DNA of 64,000 nt from Oscillospiraceae bacterium (GTDB lineage: Bacteria > Bacillota > Clostridia > Oscillospirales > Acutalibacteraceae): NCBI GenBank assembly GCA_902769255.1, contig CACXOM010000003.1, positions 48,814 to 112,813 on the forward strand. The letters are read 5' to 3'. The first letter of the stretch is position 1. Each line of letters begins with the position of its first letter. Below the pieces are notes generated by a model. It was given only the letters and a program-made list of their open reading frames with translations. It did not search any database and was not told where the DNA came from. Below are positions 1 to 9,097 of this stretch, in pieces. The translations under genes and the position numbers were made by a program.

Positions 1-548
1 TCGGCAACCCGAAAGTAATTATTCTTGATGAGCCTACAGTAGGCCTTGACCCGAAACAAATTATTGAAATCAGAAATTTAGTAAGAATGTTAGGTAAAAA
101 CCATACTGTAATTTTATCATCTCATATTCTTTCTGAAATTCAGGCGGTTTGCGACAGAGTAATTATTATTAACAAAGGCAAAATTGTTGCTGATGACACA
201 CCTGAAAACCTTTCAAATAATCTTTCAAACGACTTGTCGTTATCGGTCGTTTTTGAAGGCGAAAAAGAAAAAATAGTTAAAGAATTAAAACAGGTAAACG
301 GCATTAAATCTATTGATTTTGTTAAAGAATCAAACGGCGAATGTGAGTTTAACATTGAACCGAGAGCAGGTTATGATATTAGAAAACAGCTTTTTGAAAC
401 TGCAAGTTTAAACAATTTTGTGATTTTAAAAATGTCTAATAATTCGCTTTCGCTTGAAGATATATTCTTAAAATTGACTGATGAATCTGTGAGCGCCGAT
501 GTTATAAAACGTTCACTAAAAGCTAAAAAAGAAAAGGAGGAAAAATAA
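1..548 (+). CDS. ABC transporter ATP-binding protein, GldA-like (5' truncated by window edge)
   Basis: The reading frame is open from the first full codon (position 3), so only the C-terminal 181 residues are present. They open with the Walker B and D-loop region (IILDEPTVGLDP) and the H-loop (ILSSHILSEIQ), followed by a C-terminal extension of about 100 residues typical of ABC-2 type exporters. Walker A and the signature motif lie outside the window. The stop overlaps the next start by one base (TAATG), implying translational coupling to the permease. With the GldF- and GldG-like genes that follow, this is probably the ATPase of a gliding-type (GldAFG) ABC transporter. The substrate is unknown, and nothing here implies gliding motility. 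Confidence 0.9.
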   Translation, partial: GNPKVIILDEPTVGLDPKQIIEIRNLVRMLGKNHTVILSSHILSEIQAVCDRVIIINKGKIVADDTPENLSNNLSNDLSLSVVFEGEKEKIVKELKQVNGIKSIDFVKESNGECEFNIEPRAGYDIRKQLFETASLNNFVILKMSNNSLSLEDIFLKLTDESVSADVIKRSLKAKKEKEEK

Positions 549-1252
549 TGAGCGCAATAATAAAACGTGAATTAAGAGAATATTTCACTCTACCGCTCGG
601 CTATGTCGCTATGGCGGTATTAATCTGTTTTGCAGGCGAATATTATTCGCAAACTTTTTCTTCCGGCGTTTCTAACATTGCTTATGTGTTTAGTTATTTA
701 ATAACGGTTGTTTTGTTTGTTGTTCCGCTTCTTACAATGCGAATGCTCTCTGAAGAAAAACATCAAAAAACCGACCAATTACTTTTCACTTCTCCTACAA
801 ACATTGCTTCAATTGTTCTTGGTAAATTTTTTGCGGCAATTATTTTCTTTTTGATTTTTGATTTCTTTATGTTAGTTTTGTTTTTAAACTATTATATTTT
901 TGGCGCTTCGCCTGATTTTATGGTATTTTTAGGCAATTCAATCGGCTTTATGCTTATTGTAGGTGCATTAATATCAGTCGGCGAATTTATCAGCGCATTA
1001 ACCGAAAGTCAGGTTGTAGCCGCTTTGGGCGGTTTCGCCGCTTCGTTTGTATTTTGGGTTATTAACAATGCTTCTCAAAATACCGATAATGAAATTTTGT
1101 TGAAAATAAGCAATTGGCTCTCTTTTTCACAAAGATACAGCAATTTTGCCGAAGGAATTTTTGATGTTGCAAATTTTGTTTTCTTCTTAAGCATAACCGC
1201 AACATTCCTTTTCTTAACCGTTAGGGTTATAGACAGAAAGCGCTGGGCGTAA
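548..1252 (+). CDS. ABC-2 type permease, GldF-like
   Basis: The 234-residue protein has about six hydrophobic segments (roughly residues 15-35, 45-65, 95-115, 125-150, 155-175 and 205-225). It has the short loop with MLSEEKHQKTDQLL after the second segment that is characteristic of the GldF/NosY-like ABC-2 permease family. A Shine-Dalgarno site (aaaggagg) lies in the end of the upstream ATPase gene. It should form the membrane channel driven by that ATPase. The next gene encodes the GldG-type auxiliary protein, which completes the usual three-gene set. The transported substrate cannot be read from sequence. Confidence 0.85.
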   Translation: MSAIIKRELREYFTLPLGYVAMAVLICFAGEYYSQTFSSGVSNIAYVFSYLITVVLFVVPLLTMRMLSEEKHQKTDQLLFTSPTNIASIVLGKFFAAIIFFLIFDFFMLVLFLNYYIFGASPDFMVFLGNSIGFMLIVGALISVGEFISALTESQVVAALGGFAASFVFWVINNASQNTDNEILLKISNWLSFSQRYSNFAEGIFDVANFVFFLSITATFLFLTVRVIDRKRWA

Positions 1253-1269
1253 AAGGGGGAGAAAACAAA

Positions 1270-2859
1270 ATGAAAAAAATGAATTTTAAAAACTCTTTTT
1301 TCAAAAACGAAAAGTTTAAATATAGCGGTCTTTCAACAATAATTGTTGTTGTATTTATTGTTTGCTTAATAGGTGTTAATGTTTTAGGCTCGTTTTTGTC
1401 GGAAAGATTTACAGGCTTTAGTATCGATATGACTTATGATTCGGAATATACCATAAGCGAAAAAAATAAAGAATATATCGAAAAAATAGATAAACCGGTT
1501 GAAATAGTGGTTACTTGTACCGAAGATTATTATTTAAACGAATATATTTCTTCAATTTCGCAAACTTATACTGATTCTTCAGGTGGTAAATATTTTAAAC
1601 AAACAATCGCTCTTTTAAAGAATTATCAAAAAATAAACTCAAATATTACCGTTAAATTTCTTGATTCAAGCAAACCTGACTTTAATAAATATGCCGACAA
1701 GTACTCTGACAGTAACCTCTCTTACGGAGATATTGTTGTCGATTACACTTATAAAACTAAAGACGGAAAAGAAAAAACAAATTATAAAGTTGTAACTTTT
1801 GATGATGTTTATGAAATTGGCACCGATTCTTCGGGCTCTTCAACAGGCGTTATTTCAGGTTCAAACCTTGAAACTTCGGTAACTTCCGCACTTTATTATG
1901 TTATTCAGAAAAACAAAAGTAAAATCGCTTTAATAACCGGTTATGGTAGTGCAGATGTTTCGGATTATGTAAAAACACTTGCAACCGCAGGTTATGACTA
2001 TGTTGAAATAAGCGATTTGAATATTGATTCTATTCCTAAAGATGCTACAATGATAATGCTTGCAGCTCCAACAGTTGATTTATCGCAAAGCGACATTAAA
2101 AAGCTCGATGAATTTCTTTTAGGTAAAGCCGGCGATAATAAATTCGACTACGGCACAACCTTTATTTATTTTGCTTCAAGCGTTCAAAGCAATTTACCTA
2201 ATCTTGACGCATTCTTAGAAGATTGGGGAATAGGCTTTAAACAAGGCACCGTTTTTGAAACAAATTCAAACAATTGTGGCGAAAGCAATACTGACATTCG
2301 TTTTGACTTAAATACAGATGATGCTGATAGGTTAGATTTTGTAGATGAGTTAAACTCAAGCTATTATTATATGGCTGATAACAACCGTCCTATGAAATTA
2401 CTTTTTGACCAAAAGAGCAAGTTTAATACTTACAGCATTTTAAACACATCTGATTCTTGCGTAATAAGACCTTATAACGTGTCTGATAATTGGAGCGCTT
2501 CTGATGAAAACACTTCAGTATTCAGCGAAGTTGCACTTTCAAGATACGTTACTGAAGATACCAAGAAAAACACAGCTCGTTTTTCAAATGTAATTGCAGT
2601 AGCTTCAACCGATTTTATCGGCTCAAACGCATTGTCGGTTGACTACAACGCAAATGTTAGACAGTTGTTGTCGGTAATAAACGGTTGCGCAGGCAGAGTA
2701 CAGGAAACTTATGACGTTGAAACAAGAGTAATTGATTATACAAAATTTGAACCAACCGATGTTCAAAGCAATACCGTAAAAATTGTTTCAAAATATATTG
2801 TACCAATTGCTATTGCATTGCTCGGCGTTGTGTTGTTTGTAATTAGAAAAAGAAGATAA
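1270..2859 (+). CDS. GldG-like ABC transporter auxiliary protein
   Basis: The 529-residue protein has a transmembrane segment near the N-terminus (about 19-41) and another at the extreme C-terminus (about 506-524, followed by the basic tail RKRR). Between them lies a large extracytoplasmic region. The order permease, then a two-anchor extracellular protein, and the conserved start of the soluble part (SIDMTYDSEYTISEKNKEYI) match the GldG / ABC_transp_aux family. That family is thought to form the extracellular part of GldFG exporters. The start is an ATG preceded by aaaggggga. The gene lies 17 bases after the permease, in one operon. Substrate and physiological role are unknown. Confidence 0.8.
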   Translation: MKKMNFKNSFFKNEKFKYSGLSTIIVVVFIVCLIGVNVLGSFLSERFTGFSIDMTYDSEYTISEKNKEYIEKIDKPVEIVVTCTEDYYLNEYISSISQTYTDSSGGKYFKQTIALLKNYQKINSNITVKFLDSSKPDFNKYADKYSDSNLSYGDIVVDYTYKTKDGKEKTNYKVVTFDDVYEIGTDSSGSSTGVISGSNLETSVTSALYYVIQKNKSKIALITGYGSADVSDYVKTLATAGYDYVEISDLNIDSIPKDATMIMLAAPTVDLSQSDIKKLDEFLLGKAGDNKFDYGTTFIYFASSVQSNLPNLDAFLEDWGIGFKQGTVFETNSNNCGESNTDIRFDLNTDDADRLDFVDELNSSYYYMADNNRPMKLLFDQKSKFNTYSILNTSDSCVIRPYNVSDNWSASDENTSVFSEVALSRYVTEDTKKNTARFSNVIAVASTDFIGSNALSVDYNANVRQLLSVINGCAGRVQETYDVETRVIDYTKFEPTDVQSNTVKIVSKYIVPIAIALLGVVLFVIRKRR

Positions 2860-2870
2860 GGCGTAATTTT

Positions 2871-4508
2871 ATGGATAAAAATTCATTTGAAAATTATGAA
2901 AAAAGAATTGAAAAAGATTTTGAAAAATCGACTATTTTCAATTCCGAAAAAACAGAAAACAAACCAAATACAAGAAAATCTAATAACAGATATATAAAGC
3001 TTTTATCTGTTTTGATTTGTATTCTTATAGTTTTTTGCGCTTCAATTTTTGCAATTTCAAAATATTGGCCGGTTGAAACACAAGAGCAAACCAAAGAGGT
3101 TTCTTCTTCGTTTAACTTGACCGATAAAGCGAATGTTGCGCTTGAAAATATGAAAGGTGCAAAAAAAGGTTCAATTTCAAACGTTTCGAAGATTTATTTC
3201 AAAAACGAAAACGGCGAGTTTACTTTAACCCCGTTTAAATCAGGCGAAACGGTAAACTATAAACTTGTAGGTTTTGATAAAGATGTTCCTGTAAATCAAG
3301 ATACATTAAACAACTTTTATGACAGCTTGTTCACCGTTTACGCAAACAGTAAATTAGATAGTTCATTTACTGAAAAAGACTGCGGTCTTGATAAGCCGAG
3401 AGTGTTTATTAAAGCTACTTTGGCTGATAATTCTTCGTTTACAATAAAAATCGGTAAATCCTCGCCAATGAGCGACAGATATTATATTTCAACTTCGCTA
3501 AAGAAAGGAATTTATGTAACCGATTGTGATGTTTACGAAATTTTTTCGGTTAGCAAAAATGATTTAGTCGGAGTAGATTTGTTAAAAGCCGTTTCGCAAA
3601 ATGATAATAATTCCGAATATTTTGCAAATGAAAAGCTTAGTTATTTTGACACAATAACTTTAAAAGGTGATAAATTTAAAAACCAAACAAAACTTTCTTA
3701 TAAAGATACTGATAAAGACGTAATGGTTTATTTTATTGATAAACCTATTGAAACTTACGCTTCTGATTCGAGCATTGAAACGCTTTTAGAGCCACTTGCA
3801 AACGGACTTAGCGCAGAATCTGCTTTAAAAATCAAGCCAAATTCGGCAGATAAGAAAAAATACGGTCTTGAAAAACCATATCTTGAAGTAAATTATAAGC
3901 TTGGAAAAAGTTATAAAATAAAATTCGGCAAACCCGGCGGTTTTAAAGCTGATTATGTAACTTGTATGGTTGAAAACGTACCTGTTGTATATCTTGTTCC
4001 TTCAAACTCGGTAGGTTTTATCGACTGGTCGATAGACGATTTAAGATATAACATTCTCTATGCAAAAAATATTGAAAATATTAAGTCGTTGACTACTGAA
4101 TACAACGGCAAAACCTATAAATATAATTTAAGTTTTGATAAAGCTACAGAAGAAACAGATGAGCTTTCATCAGGCGAAGAGGTGCTAACAGTTCTTCTTG
4201 ATAATGCACCAGTAAACGCCGATGATTTTAAAACCGACTACCAGCGTCTTTCAATGGCTTCGGCTACTAAATATTTAGGCGAAAACAAAACATTATCAGT
4301 AAAACCAACTTTAAAAATAACAATTAAACTAAAAGGCAATAAAACTGATGTAATAACTTATCAAAAATATAACGACAACTATTATTTGCATAAGTTAAAC
4401 GGCATAGGTGACGAGCTTATTCCGGCAAGAACGGTTGATTCGCTTATTAAGAATTATGAAAGACTCAGAAAAGGCGAAAAAGTAGTATCGCCTAATAACC
4501 AACAATAA
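2871..4508 (+). CDS. DUF4340 domain-containing membrane-anchored protein
   Basis: The 545-residue protein has a charged N-terminus of about 40 residues, one transmembrane helix (about 43-64) and a long extracytoplasmic part. The extracellular region seems to hold two related DUF4340-like units. Each contains a G-L-DKP/EKP turn (CGLDKPRVF near residue 183, YGLEKPYLEV near 340) followed by a KIGKS/KFGKP strand. DUF4340 proteins often follow GldG-type genes and are assumed to belong to the same exporter complex, but their molecular function has not been established. It starts 11 bases after the gldG-like gene. Family assignment rests on the repeated motif and context. Confidence 0.75.
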   Translation: MDKNSFENYEKRIEKDFEKSTIFNSEKTENKPNTRKSNNRYIKLLSVLICILIVFCASIFAISKYWPVETQEQTKEVSSSFNLTDKANVALENMKGAKKGSISNVSKIYFKNENGEFTLTPFKSGETVNYKLVGFDKDVPVNQDTLNNFYDSLFTVYANSKLDSSFTEKDCGLDKPRVFIKATLADNSSFTIKIGKSSPMSDRYYISTSLKKGIYVTDCDVYEIFSVSKNDLVGVDLLKAVSQNDNNSEYFANEKLSYFDTITLKGDKFKNQTKLSYKDTDKDVMVYFIDKPIETYASDSSIETLLEPLANGLSAESALKIKPNSADKKKYGLEKPYLEVNYKLGKSYKIKFGKPGGFKADYVTCMVENVPVVYLVPSNSVGFIDWSIDDLRYNILYAKNIENIKSLTTEYNGKTYKYNLSFDKATEETDELSSGEEVLTVLLDNAPVNADDFKTDYQRLSMASATKYLGENKTLSVKPTLKITIKLKGNKTDVITYQKYNDNYYLHKLNGIGDELIPARTVDSLIKNYERLRKGEKVVSPNNQQ

Positions 4509-4531
4509 TTTTGGAGGACTTTAAAGGGAAA

Positions 4532-5806
4532 ATGATAATTTCTGAAATTGCAAACGGCGTTGAAGGTTGTTTTATAAAATCAAACAAATTTAAAACATCT
4601 TCAATAAGCGTTAATATGTTCATTCCTGCTGATGAAAAGGCAGTCAGCGCATATTCGTTGTTATATTTGATTTTGACCGATTCAACAAAAGATTATCCCG
4701 ATTACACTTCGCTTAACAAAGCGTTGAAAAATCTTTATAACGCTTCGCTTTTCGGCGGTGTTCAAAAATTCGGCGATATGCGAATGGTCAAATTCGGAAT
4801 TTCTGTTTTAGATGATAATTTCACCCTTTCAGGCGAAAAAATTTCAAATATGGCGGCTGATTTGTTGCTTGGCGCAATATTCAATCCGCTTTTGGAAAAC
4901 TCAAAATTCAAACAAGAAGTTTTTGAAAACAGCAAGCGCATTTTAATTGACACAATTAACGCCCAAATTAACGAAAAACGTGGTTATGCAATTTCTAAAA
5001 CCGAAAATGCAATGTTTGAAAACGAGCCTGCGAGTATTCAAAACAACGGTACTGTAAAAACAGTTGAAAGTTTAACTAATGAAGATATCGTTGAAGCTCA
5101 TAAAACGCTTTTGCAAAACTCTTTTGTGCGTATAAATGTTATTTCGCAAAACGAGCCTAAAGCGGTTTTTGAAAGATTTAAAGAATATTTTAACTTACTC
5201 GAAAGAAAAGTTGAAAAGAAAAATCTTACAACTTTTCATAAAACCGCAGGCGAGATTAAGCATTTAGAAGAAAAAATGAATGTTACACAAGGCAAACTTT
5301 GCTTAGGCTTTACGCTAAAAACAGGCGAAACAAGGCAAGAAGTTGCAAATTCGGCGGTATTTGTCGACATCTTCGGCGGCGGCCCTTATTCAAAGCTTTT
5401 TACAAATGTAAGAGAAAAGCAAAGCCTTTGTTACTATTGTGCCGCTCGCCTTAATTCCAAAAAAGGTGCGTTTATTGTCGACAGCGGTATTTTAGAAGAA
5501 AATAAAGATAAAGCCTATAACGGCATTTTAGAGCAGTTAAAAGAAATTCAAAACGGCAATTTGTCTGAAGAAGAGGTTAATTCTTCAAAAATCGCTTTAG
5601 TTGATTCTTTAGGCTCTTATAACGACCAAACCGCAACGCTCGATTCTTGGTATGCGGTATCAACCTTTAATGACGGCGAAACTATTGAAGATTATGCTAA
5701 TTTAATTAAAAATGTTACCGTTGACGATGTAATAGCCGTTGCAAATTCGGTAAAACTTGACACAGTTTATTTTTTAGGTAAATCAAAGGAGGAAAATAAT
5801 GATTAA
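4532..5806 (+). CDS. yfmF: M16 family peptidase-like protein YfmF (probably non-catalytic partner)
   Basis: The product is 424 residues with the two-lobed insulinase/M16 fold layout, including a C-terminal half with FGGGPYSKLFTNVREKQSLCYY, which is typical of M16 proteins. The HxxEH zinc motif is absent from the N-terminal lobe, so this is likely the inactive or regulatory subunit. The next gene carries the intact motif. A longer frame begins at a TTG at 4511, but that codon overlaps the Shine-Dalgarno ggagg at 4513-4517, so the ATG at 4532 is preferred. In Bacillus the YmfF/YmfH pair has been linked to modification of elongation factor P; the exact role is uncertain. The gene overlaps its partner by eight bases. 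Confidence 0.82.
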   Translation: MIISEIANGVEGCFIKSNKFKTSSISVNMFIPADEKAVSAYSLLYLILTDSTKDYPDYTSLNKALKNLYNASLFGGVQKFGDMRMVKFGISVLDDNFTLSGEKISNMAADLLLGAIFNPLLENSKFKQEVFENSKRILIDTINAQINEKRGYAISKTENAMFENEPASIQNNGTVKTVESLTNEDIVEAHKTLLQNSFVRINVISQNEPKAVFERFKEYFNLLERKVEKKNLTTFHKTAGEIKHLEEKMNVTQGKLCLGFTLKTGETRQEVANSAVFVDIFGGGPYSKLFTNVREKQSLCYYCAARLNSKKGAFIVDSGILEENKDKAYNGILEQLKEIQNGNLSEEEVNSSKIALVDSLGSYNDQTATLDSWYAVSTFNDGETIEDYANLIKNVTVDDVIAVANSVKLDTVYFLGKSKEENND

Positions 5807-7067
5807 AACATATAAAAACTCCTTAATAAACGAGCAGGTAAAGGTTTACAAACATAAATCAGGACTTGAAGTTTATGTTTGCGAAAAGCCCGAATTTTCA
5901 TCGAGTTTTGCTATTTTCGGCACTCGCTACGGCTCAATTGATACTAAATTTTCGGTAAACGGCGGTAAAATAACCGAAGTTCCCGAAGGCATTGCGCATT
6001 ATCTCGAACATAAATTATTCGAGTCTGAAGAACTTGACGCTTTTGCTCGCTTTGCAAAAACCGGTGCAAGCGCAAACGCTTTCACCTCGTTTGACAGAAC
6101 TTGCTATTTATTCTCTTGTTCAACAAATTTTGAAGAAAACTTTAAAATTTTGCTTGATTTTGTGCAACACCCTTATTTCACCGAAGAAACGGTTAGAAAA
6201 GAGCAGGGAATTATCGGGCAAGAAATTCAAATGTATGATGATTCTGCGCCTTGGCAGGTGCTTATGAATTTGTTAGGCGCTTTATACAAAGAGCACCCTA
6301 TTAGAATTGACATTGCCGGAACGGTAGAATCAATCGCAAAAATCAATGCCGATTTGCTTTATGACTGCTACAACACATTTTACAATTTAAATAATATGTT
6401 CATCTGCGTTGCAGGTAATATAGATGCTCAAAATGTATTTGATTTGTGCGATAAATTGTTGCAAACCAAAGAGCCTGTCGAAATTCAAAGGTTTATGCCG
6501 AAAGAAGAAAATCAGGTTGAAAAAGAAAAAGTCGAAGTAACATTGCCTGTAAGCAAGCCTTTGTTTGCAATAGGTTTTAAAGAAAAATGCGAAAACCCTA
6601 CGAAAACGCTTAAAGAAAAAGTGTTATCCGAAATAATTTTAAAATGTATTTTCGGTAATGATTCTCTTCTTTACAAAGAGTTGTTTGATTCAAAATTAAT
6701 TAACGACTCTTTCGGCGCCGAATATTTTAACGGCTACGGTTACGCTTGCTCGATTATCGAGGGCGAATCCGATTACCCCGAAAAAGTTAAAGAAGTTATT
6801 AACCGCTATTTAAACACTTATCTTGAAAAAGGCATTTTAGAAGAAGATATTAAAAGAGCGGTAAAGGTTTATTATTCAGAAGAAGTTTGCGGTTTTAACA
6901 GCGCAGAAAACATTGTTATGAATATGGTTGAGTGCGCTTTTAATAAAACAGAAGTTTTTGAAGAATTTGATATTATCAAAAACATTACACAAGAAGATGT
7001 CGCAAAGCGTCTTAAAGAAATGTTTGATATTAGCAATTCTTCAATTTCAATAGTAAACAAAGAATAA
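5799..7067 (+). CDS. yfmH: M16 family zinc peptidase YfmH
   Basis: The 422-residue protein contains the inverted zinc-binding motif HYLEH (about residues 67-71) in the context EGIAHYLEHKLFES, the catalytic signature of M16 metallopeptidases, followed by the usual acidic residues of the first lobe. It starts at an ATG with ggagg upstream and overlaps the end of the YfmF-like gene by eight bases, so the two are translationally coupled. They probably form a heterodimer in which only this subunit is catalytic. Family annotation connects such pairs to maturation of EF-P or of secreted peptides; which applies here cannot be decided from sequence. Confidence 0.85.
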   Translation: MIKTYKNSLINEQVKVYKHKSGLEVYVCEKPEFSSSFAIFGTRYGSIDTKFSVNGGKITEVPEGIAHYLEHKLFESEELDAFARFAKTGASANAFTSFDRTCYLFSCSTNFEENFKILLDFVQHPYFTEETVRKEQGIIGQEIQMYDDSAPWQVLMNLLGALYKEHPIRIDIAGTVESIAKINADLLYDCYNTFYNLNNMFICVAGNIDAQNVFDLCDKLLQTKEPVEIQRFMPKEENQVEKEKVEVTLPVSKPLFAIGFKEKCENPTKTLKEKVLSEIILKCIFGNDSLLYKELFDSKLINDSFGAEYFNGYGYACSIIEGESDYPEKVKEVINRYLNTYLEKGILEEDIKRAVKVYYSEEVCGFNSAENIVMNMVECAFNKTEVFEEFDIIKNITQEDVAKRLKEMFDISNSSISIVNKE

Positions 7068-7081
7068 GGAGAAAGCAAAAA

Positions 7082-7966
7082 ATGATGAATTACAATTTGT
7101 TCGGCTGGGAATTTCAGTTTAATCCCGTTGCCTTTTCAATAAAAGGCTGGGGCGTTTATTGGTACGGAATAATTATTACTTTAGGCTTTGTTCTCGCCGT
7201 TATTTACGGCATAAAAAGAGCACCGAAATTTGGCGTTAATCCCGACAGGTTAATCGACTGTATTTTGGTAACCGCACCGCTTTCAATTCTCGGCGCAAGA
7301 CTCTATTATGTAGTTTTCGGCGATATTTCATTTAACCAGTTTTTTAATATTCATCAAGGCGGACTTGCAATTTACGGTGCAACAATTACCGCAATTGTAA
7401 TAGGTGCATTAATGTGCAAACTTCGCAAAGTTAACATTTTGTCAGCGCTTGACTTAACCGCACTTGGCTTTTTGCTTGCACAGTCAATCGGCAGATGGGG
7501 CAATTTTATCAATCAAGAGGCTTACGGTAGCGTAACAGGAAGCTCATGGTTCGGCATCTCGGGCGATAAAATCATTGAAGAAATGGATACTGACCAATTG
7601 GTTCACCCTTGCTTTTTATATGAATCGCTTTGGTGCATTATCGGTTTTGTTATTTTGCACTTTATTTCTAAAAAGAGAAAGTTTGTCGGCGAAATCGGTG
7701 TGTTATACTTAATTTGGTACGGTTTAGGCAGATTTTTCATCGAATATTTGCGTACCGACTCGCTTTTCGGCGGCAGCGTAAAAGTTTCTATGCTTTTATC
7801 GGCAATATTGGTTGTTTTAGGCGCAGTATTGCTTGTTATCGGCTTGAAAAAATCAGGCAATACTAACGATGAGAAAAAATATGTTGAAGTATTCGATAAA
7901 GTCGAAGAAACAATAAGTATTGAAAATGAAGAAAAGAGCGGTGAAGAAAATGGCGACAATAATTGA
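7082..7966 (+). CDS. lgt: Prolipoprotein diacylglyceryl transferase
   Basis: The product is a 294-residue polytopic membrane enzyme with about seven transmembrane helices. It carries the Lgt signature GRWGNFINQEAYG (about residues 141-153). The motif YGLGRFFIEYLRTD near the C-terminus is also diagnostic. Lgt transfers a diacylglyceryl group from phosphatidylglycerol to the lipobox cysteine of prolipoproteins, the first step in lipoprotein maturation at the membrane. A candidate substrate in this window is the YerB-like lipoprotein at 47679. The C-terminus carries an acidic tail (IENEEKSGEENGDNN) whose coding sequence overlaps the start of folD by 17 bases. Confidence 0.95.
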   Translation: MMNYNLFGWEFQFNPVAFSIKGWGVYWYGIIITLGFVLAVIYGIKRAPKFGVNPDRLIDCILVTAPLSILGARLYYVVFGDISFNQFFNIHQGGLAIYGATITAIVIGALMCKLRKVNILSALDLTALGFLLAQSIGRWGNFINQEAYGSVTGSSWFGISGDKIIEEMDTDQLVHPCFLYESLWCIIGFVILHFISKKRKFVGEIGVLYLIWYGLGRFFIEYLRTDSLFGGSVKVSMLLSAILVVLGAVLLVIGLKKSGNTNDEKKYVEVFDKVEETISIENEEKSGEENGDNN

Positions 7967-8804
7967 CGGAAAATTAGTTTCAAAAGCTGTAAAACAAGGC
8001 GTTGCAAACGAGGTTGAAAGTTTAAAACAAAAGGGAATAACACCCGGCCTTGCAGTAATAATCGTTGGTGATGACCCTGCTTCGAGAGTTTATGTAAATA
8101 ATAAGAAAAAGGCTTGCGCTGAAGTAGGTTTTTATTCCGAAGAATATGCATTGCCTGCTGAAACCACTATGGAAGAACTCTTGGAAGTTATTGATGTATT
8201 AAACAAAAGAGTTGACATAAATGGTATTTTATGTCAACTTCCTTTGCCAAAGCATTTAGATGAAAAAGCGGTTATTGATTACATAGATTCAAAAAAAGAT
8301 GTTGACGCTTTTTCGCCTGTAAATGTAGGTAAAATTATGATTGGCGACTATGACTTTTTGCCTTGCACACCTGCGGGTGTTATGGAATTGCTTAGTTACT
8401 ACAACATTGAGGTTGAGGGCAAAGAATGTGTTGTAATTGGCAGAAGCAATATTGTAGGCAAACCTATGTCAATGTTGTTGCTTCATAAAAACGGCACAGT
8501 TACAGTTTGCCATTCACGCACCAAAAATTTAAAAGAGGTAACAAAAAGAGCTGATATTTTAGTTGCGGCAGTCGGCGTTGCCGAATTCGTTACCGCTGAT
8601 ATGGTAAAAGAAGGCGCTGTCGTAATTGATGTCGGAATGAACAGAAAAGAAGGCAAACTTTGTGGCGATGTAAAATTTGACGAGGTATCACAAAAAGCGT
8701 CTTTCATTACACCTGTTCCGGGTGGAGTAGGTCCTATGACAATAGGAATGTTAATGAAAAACACTTTAAAAGCTGCAAAATTGCACAACAATATTCAAGA
8801 TTAG
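7950..8804 (+). CDS. folD: Bifunctional methylene-THF dehydrogenase / methenyl-THF cyclohydrolase
   Basis: The 284-residue protein begins MATIIDGKLVSK at the ATG at 7950. An upstream in-frame ATG at 7920 would add ten basic residues and has no ribosome-binding site. FolD motifs are present in order: YVNNKKKAC with the catalytic lysine, DVDAFSPVNVG, PCTPAGVMELL, the nucleotide-binding GRSNIVGKPMSMLLL, and VPGGVGPMTIGML at the C-terminus. It interconverts 5,10-methylene-THF, 5,10-methenyl-THF and 10-formyl-THF in the cytoplasm, feeding purine and formyl-methionine synthesis. The start lies inside lgt, suggesting coupled translation. Confidence 0.96.
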   Translation: MATIIDGKLVSKAVKQGVANEVESLKQKGITPGLAVIIVGDDPASRVYVNNKKKACAEVGFYSEEYALPAETTMEELLEVIDVLNKRVDINGILCQLPLPKHLDEKAVIDYIDSKKDVDAFSPVNVGKIMIGDYDFLPCTPAGVMELLSYYNIEVEGKECVVIGRSNIVGKPMSMLLLHKNGTVTVCHSRTKNLKEVTKRADILVAAVGVAEFVTADMVKEGAVVIDVGMNRKEGKLCGDVKFDEVSQKASFITPVPGGVGPMTIGMLMKNTLKAAKLHNNIQD

Positions 8805-8817
8805 GAGAAACAAATTT

Positions 8818-9087
8818 ATGAAAGCAGTAATTTCGGTTATCGGTAAAGATACAGTAGGAATTTTAGCAAAAGTTTCGTCAAAATGCGCTGATTACGGCGT
8901 AAATATTGACGATGTTACTCAAACGGTTATGCAAGATATTTTTACAATGATTATGCTTGCTGATGTTTCAAATTGCAAAATTGATTTTAACAAATTTTCT
9001 GATGAAATGCAGTCTTTAGGCGAAGAAATGGGAATGAAAATCCATGTTATGCACGAAGACATTTTCAATTCAATGCACAGAATTTAA
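8818..9087 (+). CDS. Small ACT domain protein (UPF0237 family)
   Basis: The 89-residue protein consists of a single ACT domain (about residues 3-75) beginning AVISVIGKDTVGILAKVSS, the pattern of the GcvR-like/UPF0237 family. It starts at an ATG behind aggag, 13 bases after folD. It is followed after ten bases by a UPF0210 protein, and this ACT-UPF0210 pairing is widespread in Firmicutes. ACT domains bind amino acids or other small molecules, so it may sense a ligand for its neighbour. The ligand and the role of the pair are not established. Confidence 0.88.
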   Translation: MKAVISVIGKDTVGILAKVSSKCADYGVNIDDVTQTVMQDIFTMIMLADVSNCKIDFNKFSDEMQSLGEEMGMKIHVMHEDIFNSMHRI

Positions 9088-9097
9088 GGGGTAAAAT

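Noticed and set aside
7603-8151. Minus-strand 182-codon ORF across the lgt-folD junction
   Set aside because: It is antisense to two certain genes, has no recognisable domain or ribosome-binding site, and its composition is that expected of a shadow frame.
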